DNA from: Musa acuminata AAA Group
Taxonomy: Eukaryota; Streptophyta; Magnoliopsida; Zingiberales; Musaceae
Direction of reading: 5' to 3'
DNA: 64,000 nucleotides
Assembly (NCBI RefSeq): GCF_036884655.1
Contig: NC_088357.1
Location: 6,581,501 to 6,645,500, forward strand
Part shown: in pieces, positions 36,184-48,639 of the stretch
Numbering within the stretch: the first letter of the stretch is position 1
How the letters are laid out: every line of letters begins with the position of its first letter
Position numbers and translations under genes: made by a program
Notes under the pieces: generated by a model
Databases searched by the model: none
What the model was told of the DNA's origin: nothing
The model's input: the letters and a program-made list of their open reading frames with translations, nothing else

Positions 36184-36835
36184 ATCCTGTAAGAACGGCC
36201 ACGAGATGGCAGGGAAGCGACGAAAGGAAGACGGTCGAGTTAAAGCACAAAGGCTTAAAGGCGGATCCGGGCGCCGGCCCGTTATTTTTCGGATTCCTTA
36301 ATGCCCCGTTATGTTGTTTATAACACCCGAAATTTCGGATAGTGAGAACTCCCGTATTACCAGAAACCTTTCCTAATTCCGGACACCAAATGTGTTACGT
36401 CGACAAGAAGCTAGATAACAAATCATATGTCGCCACGAAGACAATCTAGTCGACGTGGACTCGTATTAGGAGAGCTTTCGCGTGGAAGCGTGTCTGATAG
36501 TCTCACAGGGATAAGAACCGCGCACTCTCTCTGTACAGAATTACGAATATGTCCTCGTCCTCGATGATTTTTTGCTAATTTAGATAAATGGCATCCATTC
36601 ATAACTTCGCTTGAAAACACATCGACCGTCCGATATATATTTTATATATAATATATATTTTCTCTGCTACCCAATTCTTGTCTACGAGCGTTTCGACTTT
36701 CGGCTGTCGTCGTCATCGAGGAAACGGTGGATATCAATCTCGGTCGATGACTCTTATGGCGGCTTCGAGGCCTCCGACGAGAACTCCGGCGATTTTCTGA
36801 AGTCCCTGGATTGAGTTCCTTCTCGGTCGAGCGCC
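36184..36835. promoter_or_regulatory. Shared upstream region between the PPR gene and the AIM24-like exon
   Basis: These 650 bp lie between two divergent start codons. A run of ATATATATTTTATATATAAT at about 36634-36655 is the best TATA-like candidate for the plus-strand gene. No other site was recognised. Confidence 0.35.
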
Positions 36836-36883
36836 ATGGCGGCTCCCTTCTTCTCCTCCCCTTTCCAGCCCTACGTCTACCAG
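36836..36883 (+). CDS. First exon of an AIM24-like protein gene (partial)
   Basis: ATG at 36836 opens 16 codons, MAAPFFSSPFQPYVYQ, ending at CAG before GTGGGT, a good splice donor. From memory this is the usual start of plant AIM24-family (mitochondrial biogenesis) proteins, whose first exon is this short. The preceding 200 bp are GC-richer and look like a 5' UTR. I could not find the remaining exons in the next 7 kb, which is largely repeat DNA. Either intron 1 has been filled by repeats and the rest lies beyond what I recognise, or the gene is truncated. Confidence 0.45.
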
Positions 36884-37799
36884 GTGGGTCTCCCGCCCTC
36901 CATCCTGTGCCCTTTCCGTTCATTGTTCGTATTAGGGTTTCTGTTCGCATTTCTTCTAGGGATCTGACATCGATCTGGAGGCGCCGCCTTGAAAATTTTG
37001 GAGATCTTGATCGTATTTGGTTTTATTTGCGTGAATGGGGATGGAAAATTGCACCCTTTTTGGAAAGTCAAAATTAGTCGTGTTTGCTAATGAACTCGAG
37101 ATTCACCTTCCGTGTTCTGATTAATCTAGTGTTCTGTTTTTGGTGTCAATCCTTGTTCCTTAGTGCCTCACTCAATATATGTATTGCGATATATCATACC
37201 ACTAAAATGGTCAACTCAGTATGATCTGTATTAAATTCCGTGAGAGTATGGAGAATCTTCTTTTAGACTATGTTGATTAGTTATAGGCAAACCATAAGTT
37301 GGTCATGTTATTCTTTGCCACAAAAAGATGCTGATGCATTAAGCAAACTGATAGTTTGAGCTTAATAGGTGGATCTTACCTATTGATTTTGATTGTGCAC
37401 ATTAATATTTGTTCTACAACAGTGATTTTTATTGTGCACATTAATATTTGCCGAATTTCATGAGTAAATCTAGGATGAGCTGAGATGTCCTAGTACAGTA
37501 GATTTTTCCTTTAGGTTATTATTTTCTGTCAAGCTTCTTCCTTGCTGTGGAATCATTTCAAAGACTTCTCCGTCTTTGCTGCCTGGGTTCCTGTTAACTT
37601 AAGCCCTTTTTAGGAAATTTATGCAAGAAAATCCTTTAGTTCTTGCTTTGTAAAAAGCACTATCAAATAATTCCCTGCCACTTTATCGACAAATATAAGT
37701 CCTCTGCATGTCAAACTGCACAGATGATCATAACGGAAGTCAGTTATCTTGATGATAAAAATGTTTAAAATGATAATGTCACTAAACTTATGCACGCAA
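36884..37799. other. Probable intron 1 or flank of the AIM24-like gene
   Basis: The sequence is AT-rich with only short ORFs and starts with a splice donor. No coding homology was recognised. Confidence 0.4.
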
Positions 37800-38357
37800 A
37801 CCCCCATCCGTCGCCCCCCATCCCACTCACCCACACAACCTTGAGCCATAAACCCTACTTCGTGCATAACCGCCACCTCCTCTGCAGCTGCACAGGACCG
37901 ACGCTTCCTTTGTCGCCGAAGGACGGATCCGAAGGCCTAGCTTTCATGTGCAATTCCCTCCACAGCCACTGCTTTCATGTGCAACTACTTCCATCGTCGA
38001 GGGAGAGGACCGTAGCTTCCTCTGCCCACGACGTCACCGTCTGCAGCTTCCACTGCCGTCGTCCATAGCTTCCTTCGTCCCTGCCATCACCATCATTCAA
38101 AAGTTCCTCCATCACCTCCATCCTCTCCTTTCCCACTTTTCACCGTCGGTATTTTTTCTCTCCTTTAACTACTATTAACAGTTTATTAAATACTGTTAAC
38201 AGTAGATTGTTAATCACTGTTATCATATAATAGTCCTTATTTAGATTTTAGCACTACTAATCTCTATTTATTTAGAACTGTTATTAGGGTTTTAGGATTA
38301 ATAACAAGTGTACAAAGCAATTCAAAAGATTCATCAAAAATTCAAGAAAGGATCGAA
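37800..38357 (+). repeat. Dispersed repeat, copy 1 (also at 60291-61877)
   Basis: A C/T-rich start (CTCACCCACACAACCTTGAG) leads into ORF-like GC-rich DNA, then GTTAACAG/CTGTTAAC inverted motifs and the tail CAATTCAAAAGATT. The second copy at 60291 shares all of this but has the hAT element inserted in the CTGTTATT site present here at about 38277. The family is unnamed to me. Confidence 0.75.
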
Positions 38358-39229
38358 ATAAATTATAAACTTTTCATGGCATCAAATATCTTATAACATA
38401 TATTGGCGGATAAAATCTGGACTAGAGAGGGTTTTTCTTTTCTCCCTCATGATACGTAAAATAAAGGTTTCGTAGCAACCAAAAGAAACACAATTTTTAG
38501 AAGAACATAATAGAAAACGACGCGAAAATCTTCCTCCGAGCTAAAAACGAGCAAAAACATCTGCTTTTCCTTTTCCTGAAACAACCAAACGGATAAAGCT
38601 GAGATTATCTGCCGAATTTCGCGGATTAATATCAAATCCGACTGGATTCCGTGCGCTTAAGCAGCACAGAGTAAATAAACGCAAGAAAAACCCTAAATCC
38701 TTTGCAGGACAGGATGACAAAACACGAACCAAAACAAAAAAGAACAATCATCGAAGCACTTGGCCCCAACGGAGAGAAGCGATCGCCGGAAAATCAGCAA
38801 ATCAATGCGTCGCCTTCTTTGATCGGTTTAGAACGCACCGGGATTTCTTCTGCGCGAGGAATGGGGAGGATTTCGTGGAAGAGACGGAGTCACGACGACG
38901 TAGATTTATCTCTCCCCGAAACCTCCCATGGTCCTCTTAGGACCTACAAAAGAGAAACCGGGTTAGAGAAAGCGCCTCTCTCGGGATTCACAAGCAAACA
39001 TTCCAGGAAACATTTCATAAACAATGCAAATTATAAATAGACTTTACAAGCTCAGAACAGTTGCACAACAAAGGGTCAAAATGGTCCATTACAGACCGAA
39101 AATCTCTCACACGTGTCCACATGGCACAACCTTTATTTACAAGCCTAAAGAGACCACCAAACCTATTAAAATAGGACTATTAAGCCTTTGGCCGTCCCTC
39201 TATATACTGTGCAAAGCATAAACAACTAG
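38358..39229. other. Spacer, no gene recognised
   Basis: Several ORFs of 60-110 codons are present, without recognisable motifs. The stretch may belong to the repeat-rich block that follows. Confidence 0.4.
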
Positions 39230-40060
39230 AAAGACACGGATATACATAAGCATTACATCAAACATCATGTTTCGAAGTTTGTCCGTGACATTCTCCCCCA
39301 CTCATCCTTTCGACGTCCTCGTCGAAGCCTTTGTGGACACTGCAACTCCTCACCTATGCTGAATCTTCAATCTTCCGCTCTAGCTGCAATGCGCCTCTTG
39401 GCTCCCAGCTGCTCTCCGCTGCTATAGTTGAGTAATCGAACTTCTGATCCGCTATGCTGTTTCAACTCGCCAATGACTTTGACTCTGGTGTGGGGTTGGC
39501 TGAGTTGTGTTGATCCTTGTTGATTCCTGCGAATCTCCATATGAAGAAAAAAATACCATCCTTACTGTGCGCCAGTCTCTCAAATGCCTCATGTTGCTCG
39601 AACTGGGTGGATGCTTGTTGGAGCTTTAACGAGCATCGCCTCGCAAACTTTCCAAGTTTTGGGTCCTTCCTCCACAAAATTTGCTCATCGACTCTTCTTT
39701 TAGTAAGTTGTCACTTCCAAGTAGATTCGCATCACTTCCGCTTTCGATTGGCATTCTATTGGGAAATGAGGCGGATACTCTACTCTCAGTAGCACTGATC
39801 ACCATTGGTGAGGATTTGACAACTATTGTCTTCCATTATCTTCGATGGGTCTTTGAACCTGTGCAGAGCTCCTCTGCTGGATAGATAAGAGAATTGGGGT
39901 ACTCAGTTTCGCCCATTCTCTTAAGAGTTGAGAAGGCAAAGATTACTTGACTTCGCCCGCCTCCTCGAGGTTGTACTCCATGCATCAAGCTGGTTACTAG
40001 CTTTAACGTCGCTTGGGCACTCGCTTTAACCCAGGCACCAGACACCTCAGGCAAGCGCCC
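39230..40060 (+). repeat. Left arm of a diverged inverted repeat
   Basis: This stretch is the diverged reverse complement (roughly three quarters identical by eye) of 40880-41685. Shared blocks include GGAGCTTTAACGAG against CTCGTTAAAGCTC, and TGAGGATTTGACAAC against its complement. It is non-coding as it stands and probably derives from an old retroelement. Confidence 0.7.
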
Positions 40061-40186
40061 GGTTGAAACAAAGTAATCGAATTAGAATATTAAGTCTGGT
40101 TCAGTTGAACAGTAAATTACTTGGTTCGATTAAACTAAGCTACATAATGTTACTAAACTTACGCACGCAAACCCCCATCCATGCAT

Positions 40187-41114
40187 GGGAGTTGCAGTCT
40201 GTCTATCCATCGAACAAGAGGAACTGTTCGGAGAACACAAAGGTGTTGAAACAAGTGTTCGAAAGGGGCGAGAAAGCGACGATGAGTCTAGAGGGACTCA
40301 GTTACCCAAAACCAAGAGTCGATTAGAATGGATGTGGACTCGGAGGAGTGCCACAACGCCGCATAGGCGGATCTACCGATCACAAAGAAATGGATATAGA
40401 TGCGAGATAACATATAGTAATGTCATGGGCATGGCAACGCCATGGTACCACAAAGGCAGGACTTCTGTGGAGTCATCGATCACTTGCTCTCAGGGAGAGA
40501 GAGCATTGGTCGTGGAAGGGGCCAAGGAGGTGGAGAATGCAGAGGCAAACTCCAAGTACCGAGATAAGGCAGAAGGGCAGAGGCCAATGAATTTCGTAAG
40601 ACCGGTGTCAACGAGCTTCTTATAAAGATAGCAGAAAGTAGAGGACTTCGAGTCGATGCGAGAGACCAAAGAACGAAGCAGACAGTACGCAATGTTGTGC
40701 CTTTGTTACTCACAGGAGTAGGTGACAGAAATGATGAAGAAGGCGGTACAATCCCAGAGGCGACCAAAACTATTAGAGACTTACTCTTTTTGGGCAAAAC
40801 TTCTTGCATTCTAGAAGTTCGATGGCAATGAGAAGGCGAATCACAATAGCTAATTCAACGCAATGAATGCAAACACTTTGAGTGCTTCGGAAGTGTGAGC
40901 AAAGAGTAGATGAAGGCTAGTAACCAGCTCGATGCATGAAGTACAACCTTTGAGGAGGTATTCGAAGTCGAGTAACATTTATCGTCTCAACCTTTAAGAA
41001 ATTGGGCGACATCGAATACCACAATTCTCTTATTTATCCAGTACAAGAGCTTTGCACATGTTCAAAGACCCTTCGAAAGAACCTAATGGAAGACAATAGT
41101 TGACAAATCCTCAC
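40187..41114 (+). repeat. Repeat family also present at 63069-64000 (direct copy)
   Basis: From GGGAGTTGCAGTCTGTCTAT onward the two segments run in parallel to the window end with about 95% identity and small indels, such as an extra GGCATGGCAACGCCA here. ORFs inside are broken. It overlaps the right arm of the inverted repeat (40880-41685). Confidence 0.85.
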
Positions 41115-41685
41115 CAATGGTGATCGATATTACTAAGAGTAGACTGTCCGCTTCATTTTTCAATAGAATGTCAATCTAAAATGGAAGTGATGCAAACATA
41201 TTTGAAAGCGACAACTAAACGTAAGAAAAATCGATGGACAAATTATATGGAGGAAGGGCCCCAAAAACTTCAAAGTTTGTCAGGCAATACTCGTTAAAGC
41301 TCTAATAGGCATCCACTCAGTTCAAGTGACATGAGGCGTTTGAAAAACTGGCGCATAAGATGGAAAGTCTTTTCCCTCGTCTGAAGGATCCGTAGGAACC
41401 AACAAAGATCAGCATAACTCAGTTAACCCCACACCAGAGTCAAAGTAATTGGGAAGTTGAAGCAACATGACGAATAAAAGTTCAAATACTCAACAATAGT
41501 GCCGAAGAGCAGTTGGGAGCCAAAAGGCGCGTTGCAACTAGAGCAAAAAATTGAAGACTCAGCAAATATGCAGTGTCTGCAAACGCTTCGACAAGGACAT
41601 CGAAGGAATAAGTTGGGGAGATTATCACAGACAAAACTATAAATGAGGTATTGGATATAATACTCATGTATGTCCATGTCTTTTG
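40880..41685 (-). repeat. Right arm of the diverged inverted repeat
   Basis: This is the partner of 39230-40060. Together they make an 800-bp stem with an 820-bp loop. Confidence 0.7.
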
Positions 41686-43741
41686 ATTTTTTTTATACTT
41701 TGCACAATATGTAGAGGGCTAGCAGTAGGCTTAGCAGCCTCATTTTGGTTAGTCTATAGTGGACTATCTTGGACTATTTGTTGTGTGACCGTTCAAAGCT
41801 TACAAAGTCTATATTTGTAATTTACATTGACTATCATGTGTTTATTGAAATAATTACTTGTGAATGCCGAGTGGAATGTTTTCTCTATCCATCGTCTCTT
41901 TTGTAGGTCCTTAAGGGACTATATGAGATTTCGGAGAGGTTGACCCTTGGCAGACGAACACGCAAAGGTACGTCTAAACAAAATAGAGACGGACAAGGAT
42001 AACCCTAAATAAATAGGAAGAAAAACTGAATCAAACAATAAGACCCCGTTGAATAGACTTAAGGAACAGTGAATTGGACCAAACCGTCCAAAAAATTAGA
42101 CGACCCAAGTGTCAGTTCAAGCTTAGACTAACAAATACCCACTGCTACATACCGATCCCATCAAAATTCTAGTCCTTTAAATGTAATATGAAGAACCGCC
42201 AAAGCCCCAGGCCATTGATCGAACCAATGCATCACTAGTCGGGCCACAAATGTAACGTAAATCCGTTTAGAACCATGGGAAATTGTTAATCATTAAAATA
42301 ACAGAAAAAATACTAATAGAGAATATTCATCTTCCCATCATATAAAAGAATAGCCCGATTGATCATCCAACATAATAATAAACGAACCCTGAAAGAAAAG
42401 TTAAGAACAAAGAGATGAACAGCGATAGACAACACATGTATCTAAAGGAAATCAAGGAATCAAGAGCGACGGTCGGAGAAAGGAGGCAATGCAAATAAAG
42501 ATGTAAAATTGGAGGAAGATGAAGAGGGAAGGCGGAGATGGGAACTGACTTCGAGGGAGGAGGTCGGTCGAGAAAGTCCGTGGCCGGGAGAGAGCGTGTG
42601 CCAGTCGCAGTTTTTGAAGCCGCGACAATAGTGGAGCAGCCCAGATGCGGAACCGATGAGGACGAGCTCTACCGGAGCGGTGGCGGCGGAGGGGAATCCT
42701 GAAGCACTTCGGACTCGGGAGGATGAGGGTTGTGTGGGTCGGGTCTGGTTTCTTTTTGCTTCCATTTGTTTGTTGTCGAGCGTGACCGCCCGATGCAACC
42801 ACGAGATCTCCATGTTGTGTGGCCAGGATTTCAGTTACCGGATGCGTAGCATCACTTACAACCTGTATAAAGCTTTAGTACCCTTTTCCCCAAAACACGT
42901 TTTTAATGTCAACATCATGCCATACTCACGTTGCTTCTGCACTCGTATGGGAAGTAGTAAAAGGGTCTGCTACCAACCTGTCGAATAACTGTAACAAAAA
43001 AGCGACAGCCATTTGGTGAAATCAAATTTTTGGAAATTAGTTTTGTAATTAAATTTTACCTTTGTACTTCGATGCCGATCTTAACTGTCACAATAGCTTG
43101 AGTACAGATATAATCAGATGCTCACAATGTACCAATACCATACTGCAAACACGTAACTCGTCACACCAGTCTTTAGATATATCAAAAAGTGCTAGCGCAA
43201 GTGAACAGGATTGCGATTCACGATTGATCACGAGGAGAATTCATCACTTCTATTTTGTAGGTTAAAATGCAAATCAACACTAAATGTAACAATAGTATGT
43301 TAAAAGCAAACACATTCCGCAGTGATACTGAATGCCAACACTGATCAAACTGTGTCACAGGGCATACATAGGCCACTGTGATTCATAATTTAAGCTGAAT
43401 CTTCATAAACATGCTTCGGTTACCTTCCGCACAAGCCATGATTCTGAATACATAGCAGCTAATTCATTTTATGGTGGCAGCTAATACATAGCAGCTAATT
43501 CATAAACTGATCTTCTATCTGAATTATACAGGCTGGAGATATGCTTGTGGAGATCGGTAGTGGATGATCGTGCCACCATTTCTGTGATACTATTTCTGTT
43601 CTCATTACGATTTAGTAGTCAAGTATGCCAACCGTCGTAGCTCTCTGCCAAGATCAGAATATTGTAAGATTTTTTCTATGTTTGCTTTCTAGTAATACTT
43701 CAAAATAATGTGAAACTCAAGTCCTTCATGTCAGGTTGTAG
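41686..43741. other. Spacer upstream of the reticulon exons
   Basis: A GC-rich island at about 42520-42800 has open frames on the minus strand of about 115 codons and could be a 5' UTR or promoter remnant. No domain was recognised. Upstream reticulon exons are expected here but were not found with confidence. Confidence 0.4.
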
Positions 43742-44505
43742 CTAAGCTTGTGGGCTGCTGCTATTATAGGGACGTGGTGCAATCTCCTCACTGTCGTTTA
43801 TGTCGGTGAGAAACTATTCCTTTCTTTAACTGCTTCAAGACATTAATTTTGTCTCATTTGTTTTGTCTGGTTTTGTATTTCATGTATGATGATGTAGGGA
43901 AATGCTTATTCAGTAATAAGGAAAATAAGAAACATATGAATTTTGGTTTTCTACTGCATATAATATGTGAGGATACTCATTTTCAGTTTTTTAATATATA
44001 AAATAAATCATTGACTTAAAATACTGATTGAGCCGTATGTATCAATCGGTGTTTACCGGTTTGAAGAAATGTCCATTGATTTCTAACTTTCTAGTATATG
44101 ATGTCGATATAATCCCTGTGTTCCGATACTATACCAGTCTTCTATGATAAATAAATCATTTATCTAAACAAATTGGAATACAGTGAAAATATACAACCAT
44201 TGATGTTCTACAATGAGTAATTCTATGAGCAAAATTGTTCACAAGAATTGCCGAAGCAGATTAAACAGAAACAATTTAACTAAATGAAGAAAGCTTGTTA
44301 TATCCTTAATGCTATATAGTGTCTAATTGGTGCAGGATTTGTTTGCTCTCAGACGCTGCCAATACTGTATGAGAAATATGAAGATCAAATTGATGACTTT
44401 CTATATAACCTCCTCGGGCAGTTCCAGAATCACTATAGCAAGCTGGATGTGAGTGTGCTGAGTAAACTATCCAAGGGAAATCCCAGATCAAAGAAGAATG
44501 ACTAG
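43742..44505 (+). pseudogene. Reticulon-like protein (RTNLB type), last two exons only
   Basis: Exon n-1 (43742-43805) follows a TGTAG acceptor and encodes LSLWAAAIIGTWCNLLTVVY; the last exon (44336-44505) follows TGCAG and starts FVCSQTLPILYEKYEDQIDD. Phases match across the intron (1+2). This is the second hydrophobic hairpin and the C-terminal tail of a plant reticulon, a family that shapes endoplasmic reticulum tubules. The protein ends in a Lys-rich tail (PRSKKND), as reticulons do. The N-terminal half and first hydrophobic hairpin were not found upstream, so I call it a partial gene. If they exist as short exons in 41.7-43.7 kb, the gene could be whole. Confidence 0.6.
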
Positions 44506-46590
44506 AGTCCATCCTTCTTTGGTTCATCTTGTCTTTTATTGTGTGATCGACATGCTGTATTGCTGTCAAATAAAGATGAAAACCTCCGCCACTATTGTGA
44601 ACACAACAGCAGCAATTCTGTGCATAGTCTTTTTGCCACTGAATGCAGTTTTCTGATATCCCAACTGGTTGTCAAGCAATTATGCAAACAGAGCATGATG
44701 TTCTTTAGGTCAATTCCGATGCATTCTAAATGTTTCTTTGAGCATTCTTTGTTGATGCTTAATCTCAATGATCAAAGTTTGGAGGTTTTTGGTTTCTAAA
44801 TTAATACTCTTTTTTATCATAAAAACCAGCACTGCCCTCTGCTTGCCTGTGATCTGACAAAAGCCTTAACAAACACAATGCTGCACTGCATTGATTCTCC
44901 CAAAACTTCTCAGCATGCTGAAGCATTTTAGTGGCACAGCCAGGCAAATGAATATAACCAATTTCACAGGTAATCTGCATAGTGAAAGTTAGCATGGACT
45001 GTTTCCTCTGTTCATGCATTCTCCAGAGCCCACAAGTCCAAGATTTGAACACATGCAGATGATAGTAGCAAATTTTCTATACACAAGCAAATAGCAAGAA
45101 ACATGGAAGGAGATCTTCTATGTTACGGTCATATTATTGATTTCTGCTCCATTTTCAGAGCTGCATTCAAGTGAAAGAGTTCTTGATGTAGCAATTCTGA
45201 AAGATCTGCTTGCTAGACTTGGCAGGCCACCTGCTCCAACCCTCCATTCAAACTTGAAACTGGTTGTTTGATTGTTGTTGCAGCATTAGATAAATGACTG
45301 GATCAAGTCAGTAAAGTATAAACTGAGTGAATATGATTAGTTCAATGCACCTGTAGATGTCAATGTTCATCACCATGAAAAATCCATAGCAATTGACTAG
45401 GCCTTTGTCTCTCTTTAAATGGAAACTGTGATCCCAATAGAGTTCTTATTTAAAGTCACAACTTGGGTTTGATGAGAGTGACTCTTATGTCCAGTTACCG
45501 ATCACTTTTCTTCACAGCTAATGGATGATATTGAAGACCAGATTCTATCTAATCCATTGAAGTACTTTTGAACTTTGACTTGTGTACCATGTTCAACACA
45601 TCTACTATGTTTTCTTTGTGAAAATTTGAAGTTGAACCCTTATTTAAATTTAAATTATATCTGTCATCTGTGCATTTCAATTTTTTGCAATGTGTGGCTA
45701 TTCCTAAATCATCTTTTAGTCTGAAAAATAATTTATACTAATCAATTTGGATGTCTCAATAGAGACGAAAATAATAATCGAAAGGAAAGTAACCGACCAC
45801 CGTACATTACGCAACGGGACGTGACATCTAATGGCGGATGGCTTGTCGTCTCCTTTCTCGACGTATGTTGAGTTGTGTGTGGCATGAGTTGCTCGCCTGA
45901 CGAGATGCATCAGACTTTATCTTTCGCTGTTTCCATGGCGTTCTTGGCCGAGTGGGATTGGCAACACTACCTTCTCGACTTCGTGCATGACAACAACGGA
46001 GCTTTCAGACTGATGGCAGAAAGGACAGGCGGCTGTGGCTGTGGCTGTGGCTGTAGACATTACTCACACTGTCTACGAGAACCCTCTTCACCTCAAACCT
46101 TATCCCTCGGTATGTGGATCCTGATGAGGTAGACACTGTTCTTGCTGTCTTCCAGATTGATACTGGTTATAAATGCAGTGATCTGAAACTCGACACTGAG
46201 CATCAAAGACTGCAAACTGTTTAGGTTCATCTTCATCTGCTTCGATTGGTGGATGAGATGTGACCATGATGCCATACTTCCTTGCAGATAAATCTTTCTT
46301 ACTCGACTTAGCAAGAAGAATGACTCGAGAACAAATCTGCATGTCGCCATCAACGTCAACAAGCAACGTGGGAAGGATGATAGGAGCGGGAAAAAGAATG
46401 TGGCATGATTCATCCCCTCTCCCTGCAACCTCCAATCTATGCCATGCTATTGCTCCCCTTTAAAGTTGACTTGGCGAACCTATTCATACAACACCTAAGC
46501 CCCCCCCTAGCCTTAATACATCCCATCCCATCCTTGCTTCCAATCTGTGGCTTGGCGGCTCTCATGAACGCCACCATGAGCATGTTGAGC
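44506..46590. other. Spacer between reticulon exons and NAC exon
   Basis: One exon-like stretch stands out: after a TTTTCAG acceptor, about 45159-45271 is open for some 37 codons (starting ELHSSERVLD) and ends in TGA. I do not recognise it. The remainder is AT-rich. The last few hundred bases before 46591 would include the NAC promoter. Confidence 0.4.
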
Positions 46591-46753
46591 ATGGTGGAGG
46601 CGAAGCTGCCTCCAGGTTTCAGGTTCCACCCGAGGGACGACGAGCTCGTCTGCGACTACCTCGCCGCGAAGGCCGCCGGAGGCAGCACCGAGAGCAGTTC
46701 CATGATGATGGTGGATGTTGATCTCAACAAGTGTGACCCATGGGATCTTCCTG
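46591..46753 (+). pseudogene. NAC transcription factor, first exon only
   Basis: The ATG at 46591 begins [20 protein letters not shown], the start of the NAC DNA-binding domain (subdomain A), and the exon runs to [14 protein letters not shown] (subdomain B start) before the donor GTATGA at 46754. In-frame ATGs at 46564, 46576 and 46582 could give a slightly longer N-terminus. NAC genes of this type have two or three exons; exon 2 should carry subdomains C-D (YFFS..., GYWKATG), but only about 480 bp of non-coding DNA follow before the duplicated unit D begins at 47233. The gene appears truncated by that rearrangement. Confidence 0.75.
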
Positions 46754-47232
46754 GTATGATTTCTTTCCCCCGTATAACATCATTTGCTGGTGTAGCATAG
46801 TGTTGTTTCCGCTTGATTTCACATGAACCAGCTGGTGTTTGTTCTTGAAAGCGCACAGTTTGATCCATCAAAAAGCATTCTGTAGACAATATTGAGTTTG
46901 CTGCACCCTGCCATGGCTGCCATATCCTTTAATTCGTATGATTTCTGAGAACATACAGAAATTTTTGTGTGCTTCCTTTCGTTTTTACTTCTACTAATCC
47001 CAGAAGAAGGTACATTTCTTGTTTATGTCTTTCTTATCTCTTCAGATATCTATGAGCATGGATCTCAAAGACAATGTATGATCAAACTTCTCTTACCCCA
47101 TTCATGAAAATAAAACCACAAAGATACATCCGTGCCAAATACAATAATACATTTGAGTTTATCACAACCGTTTGATATCGATCAAATCACACGGATGCAT
47201 CAGTGCCGTACTTTTTTGCCTTATGGTTCTTT
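46754..47232. other. Truncated NAC intron
   Basis: AT-rich sequence follows the NAC donor. No exon with NAC motifs was seen before the border of unit D at 47233. Confidence 0.5.
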
Positions 47233-47708
47233 CTACATCACATTGGTCAAACGAGTGCTATTTTGACTCCAACGCTCGATTATACTTGGGTTTTAGATTG
47301 CTTCTTAATGCTATCATATGTTGATTTTTTCCAAAGAAAGCCATTATGTTCCAAAAATCATTTAGATGATCACATATAATTGGGAATCATAAGTTCGAAG
47401 GTAAAATAGTGTCCATCTTGAATTCCAAACACAATTAATATGAGAGATCCAAATTCACATTTCTATCGCGTTAATAATTTAGCGAATAATTTCCAAGCTT
47501 GAATTGATTTCCCATGTCATACCTTCCACCAAGGAAAACACACATTTTAGAATCCACAACAGTCTATGCACAAGCAGCTATCTCGACTCCACCGTCTCCA
47601 TCATGTCGATGTCGTGCTCGTAGAAATAGTCGTGGTAATGGTGACCGTGGTCGCGGTCGTCGCCAACGACGTTCGCGGCATCATCACTTGCTTTAGCACC
47701 ACCGTCGG
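47233..47708 (-). repeat. Inverted partial copy of the patatin-like 3' end (fragment E)
   Basis: This matches 8517-8995 of unit B: 3' flank plus about 130 bp of exon 3 (47576-47708), reading minus. It stops abruptly inside exon 3 (after CACCACCGTCGG) and joins unit D's upstream DNA head to head. It is therefore a fold-back junction upstream of the only intact copy. Confidence 0.85.
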
Positions 47709-47781
47709 TGAAACCTTTATGAAGGATAAAGTGTAATTTATGAAGTTAATAAGGATACGATTCACGAAAATAATTTATGAA

Positions 47782-48093
47782 GGACAAAAAAGGTGAAACC
47801 TTTATGTGACCTATCAAGTTAATAAATTGATCCCCTTTTGTAAGTAACTATTAAAGCCATGTAATTAAAAGATATGGACAGTATTATGTTAAAAAGGTGA
47901 AACCTTTATGTGACCTATCAAGTTAATAAATTGATCCCCTTTTGTAAGTAACTATTAAAGCCATGTAATTAAAAGATATGGACAGTATTATGTTAAAAAG
48001 GTGAAACCTTTATGTGACCTATCAAGTTAATAAATTGATCCCCTTTTGTAAGTAACTATTAAAGCCATGTAATTAAAAGATATGGACAGTATT
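47782..48093 (+). repeat. 104-bp tandem repeat, three units, in the upstream region of copy D
   Basis: The block AAAAAGGTGAAACCTTTATG and the following 84 bp recur at a 104-bp spacing (about 47782, 47886, 47990). Copies A and C contain this block once, with only a short internal doubling of GGTGAAACCTTTATG. Confidence 0.9.
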
Positions 48094-48515
48094 ACCTCTA
48101 TATTTTTCTTCCTTTTTCTGATCCCCGCGGGCCATAAAAAAAAAAGTGAAGCGTGGCGCAACCTGATTCGCCGCTGTCACTGTCTCGTCCGTCCCCGACA
48201 ACGTCCTGGGATCCATGCGATCGCGTCCGATCCCCACTACCGAAGCCGTCGGTGACCGCACGCACCGAGGTCCTCCCACACGTGCAAGCCCATCTGAACT
48301 CCCCGCCGGGTACTCGCCGAATCCCCCTCCACCGACCCGACGCGACCGACGCCCCACTAGCCTTCGTCCCACTTTCCGCAGCGCATCTCCCCGCCTCCGA
48401 TCTCGACCGTTTGCGGCTCATCCGACGATTGCTGCGGCTCACGTACGGGTCAGGCCCACGTTCTGCTAACGTGCTCCGCGGTCGTGACCCTGACCTGCCC
48501 GCCTTTCCCCTTGGC

Positions 48516-48523
48516 TATTTAAG
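48516..48523 (+). promoter_or_regulatory. TATA box of patatin-like copy D
   Basis: TATTTAAG lies 117 bp upstream of the ATG. A one-base insertion between the TATA box and the ATG (CTCCAGTTCC against CTCCGTTCC) breaks the upstream open frame seen in A, B and C, which supports translation from 48640. Confidence 0.6.
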
Positions 48524-48639
48524 CTGGAAGAGCAGTTCGCCGCCTTCCAAGCTCGAGTCCTCCAGTTCCGTTCCAGATAAATCCGGTTCGGTTCTTTTTC
48601 TCCGTGGGGCTCGACCGCTTCCATCACGCTCTCGGAAGG

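Noticed and set aside
40185..40809. 146- and 109-codon ORFs in the repeat at 40.2-40.8 kb
   Set aside because: The sister copy at 63.1 kb has indels that break the same frames, so they are not conserved as protein.
46093..46435. 111-codon minus-strand ORFs upstream of the NAC exon
   Set aside because: Two frames overlap, with no domain and no splice or promoter context.
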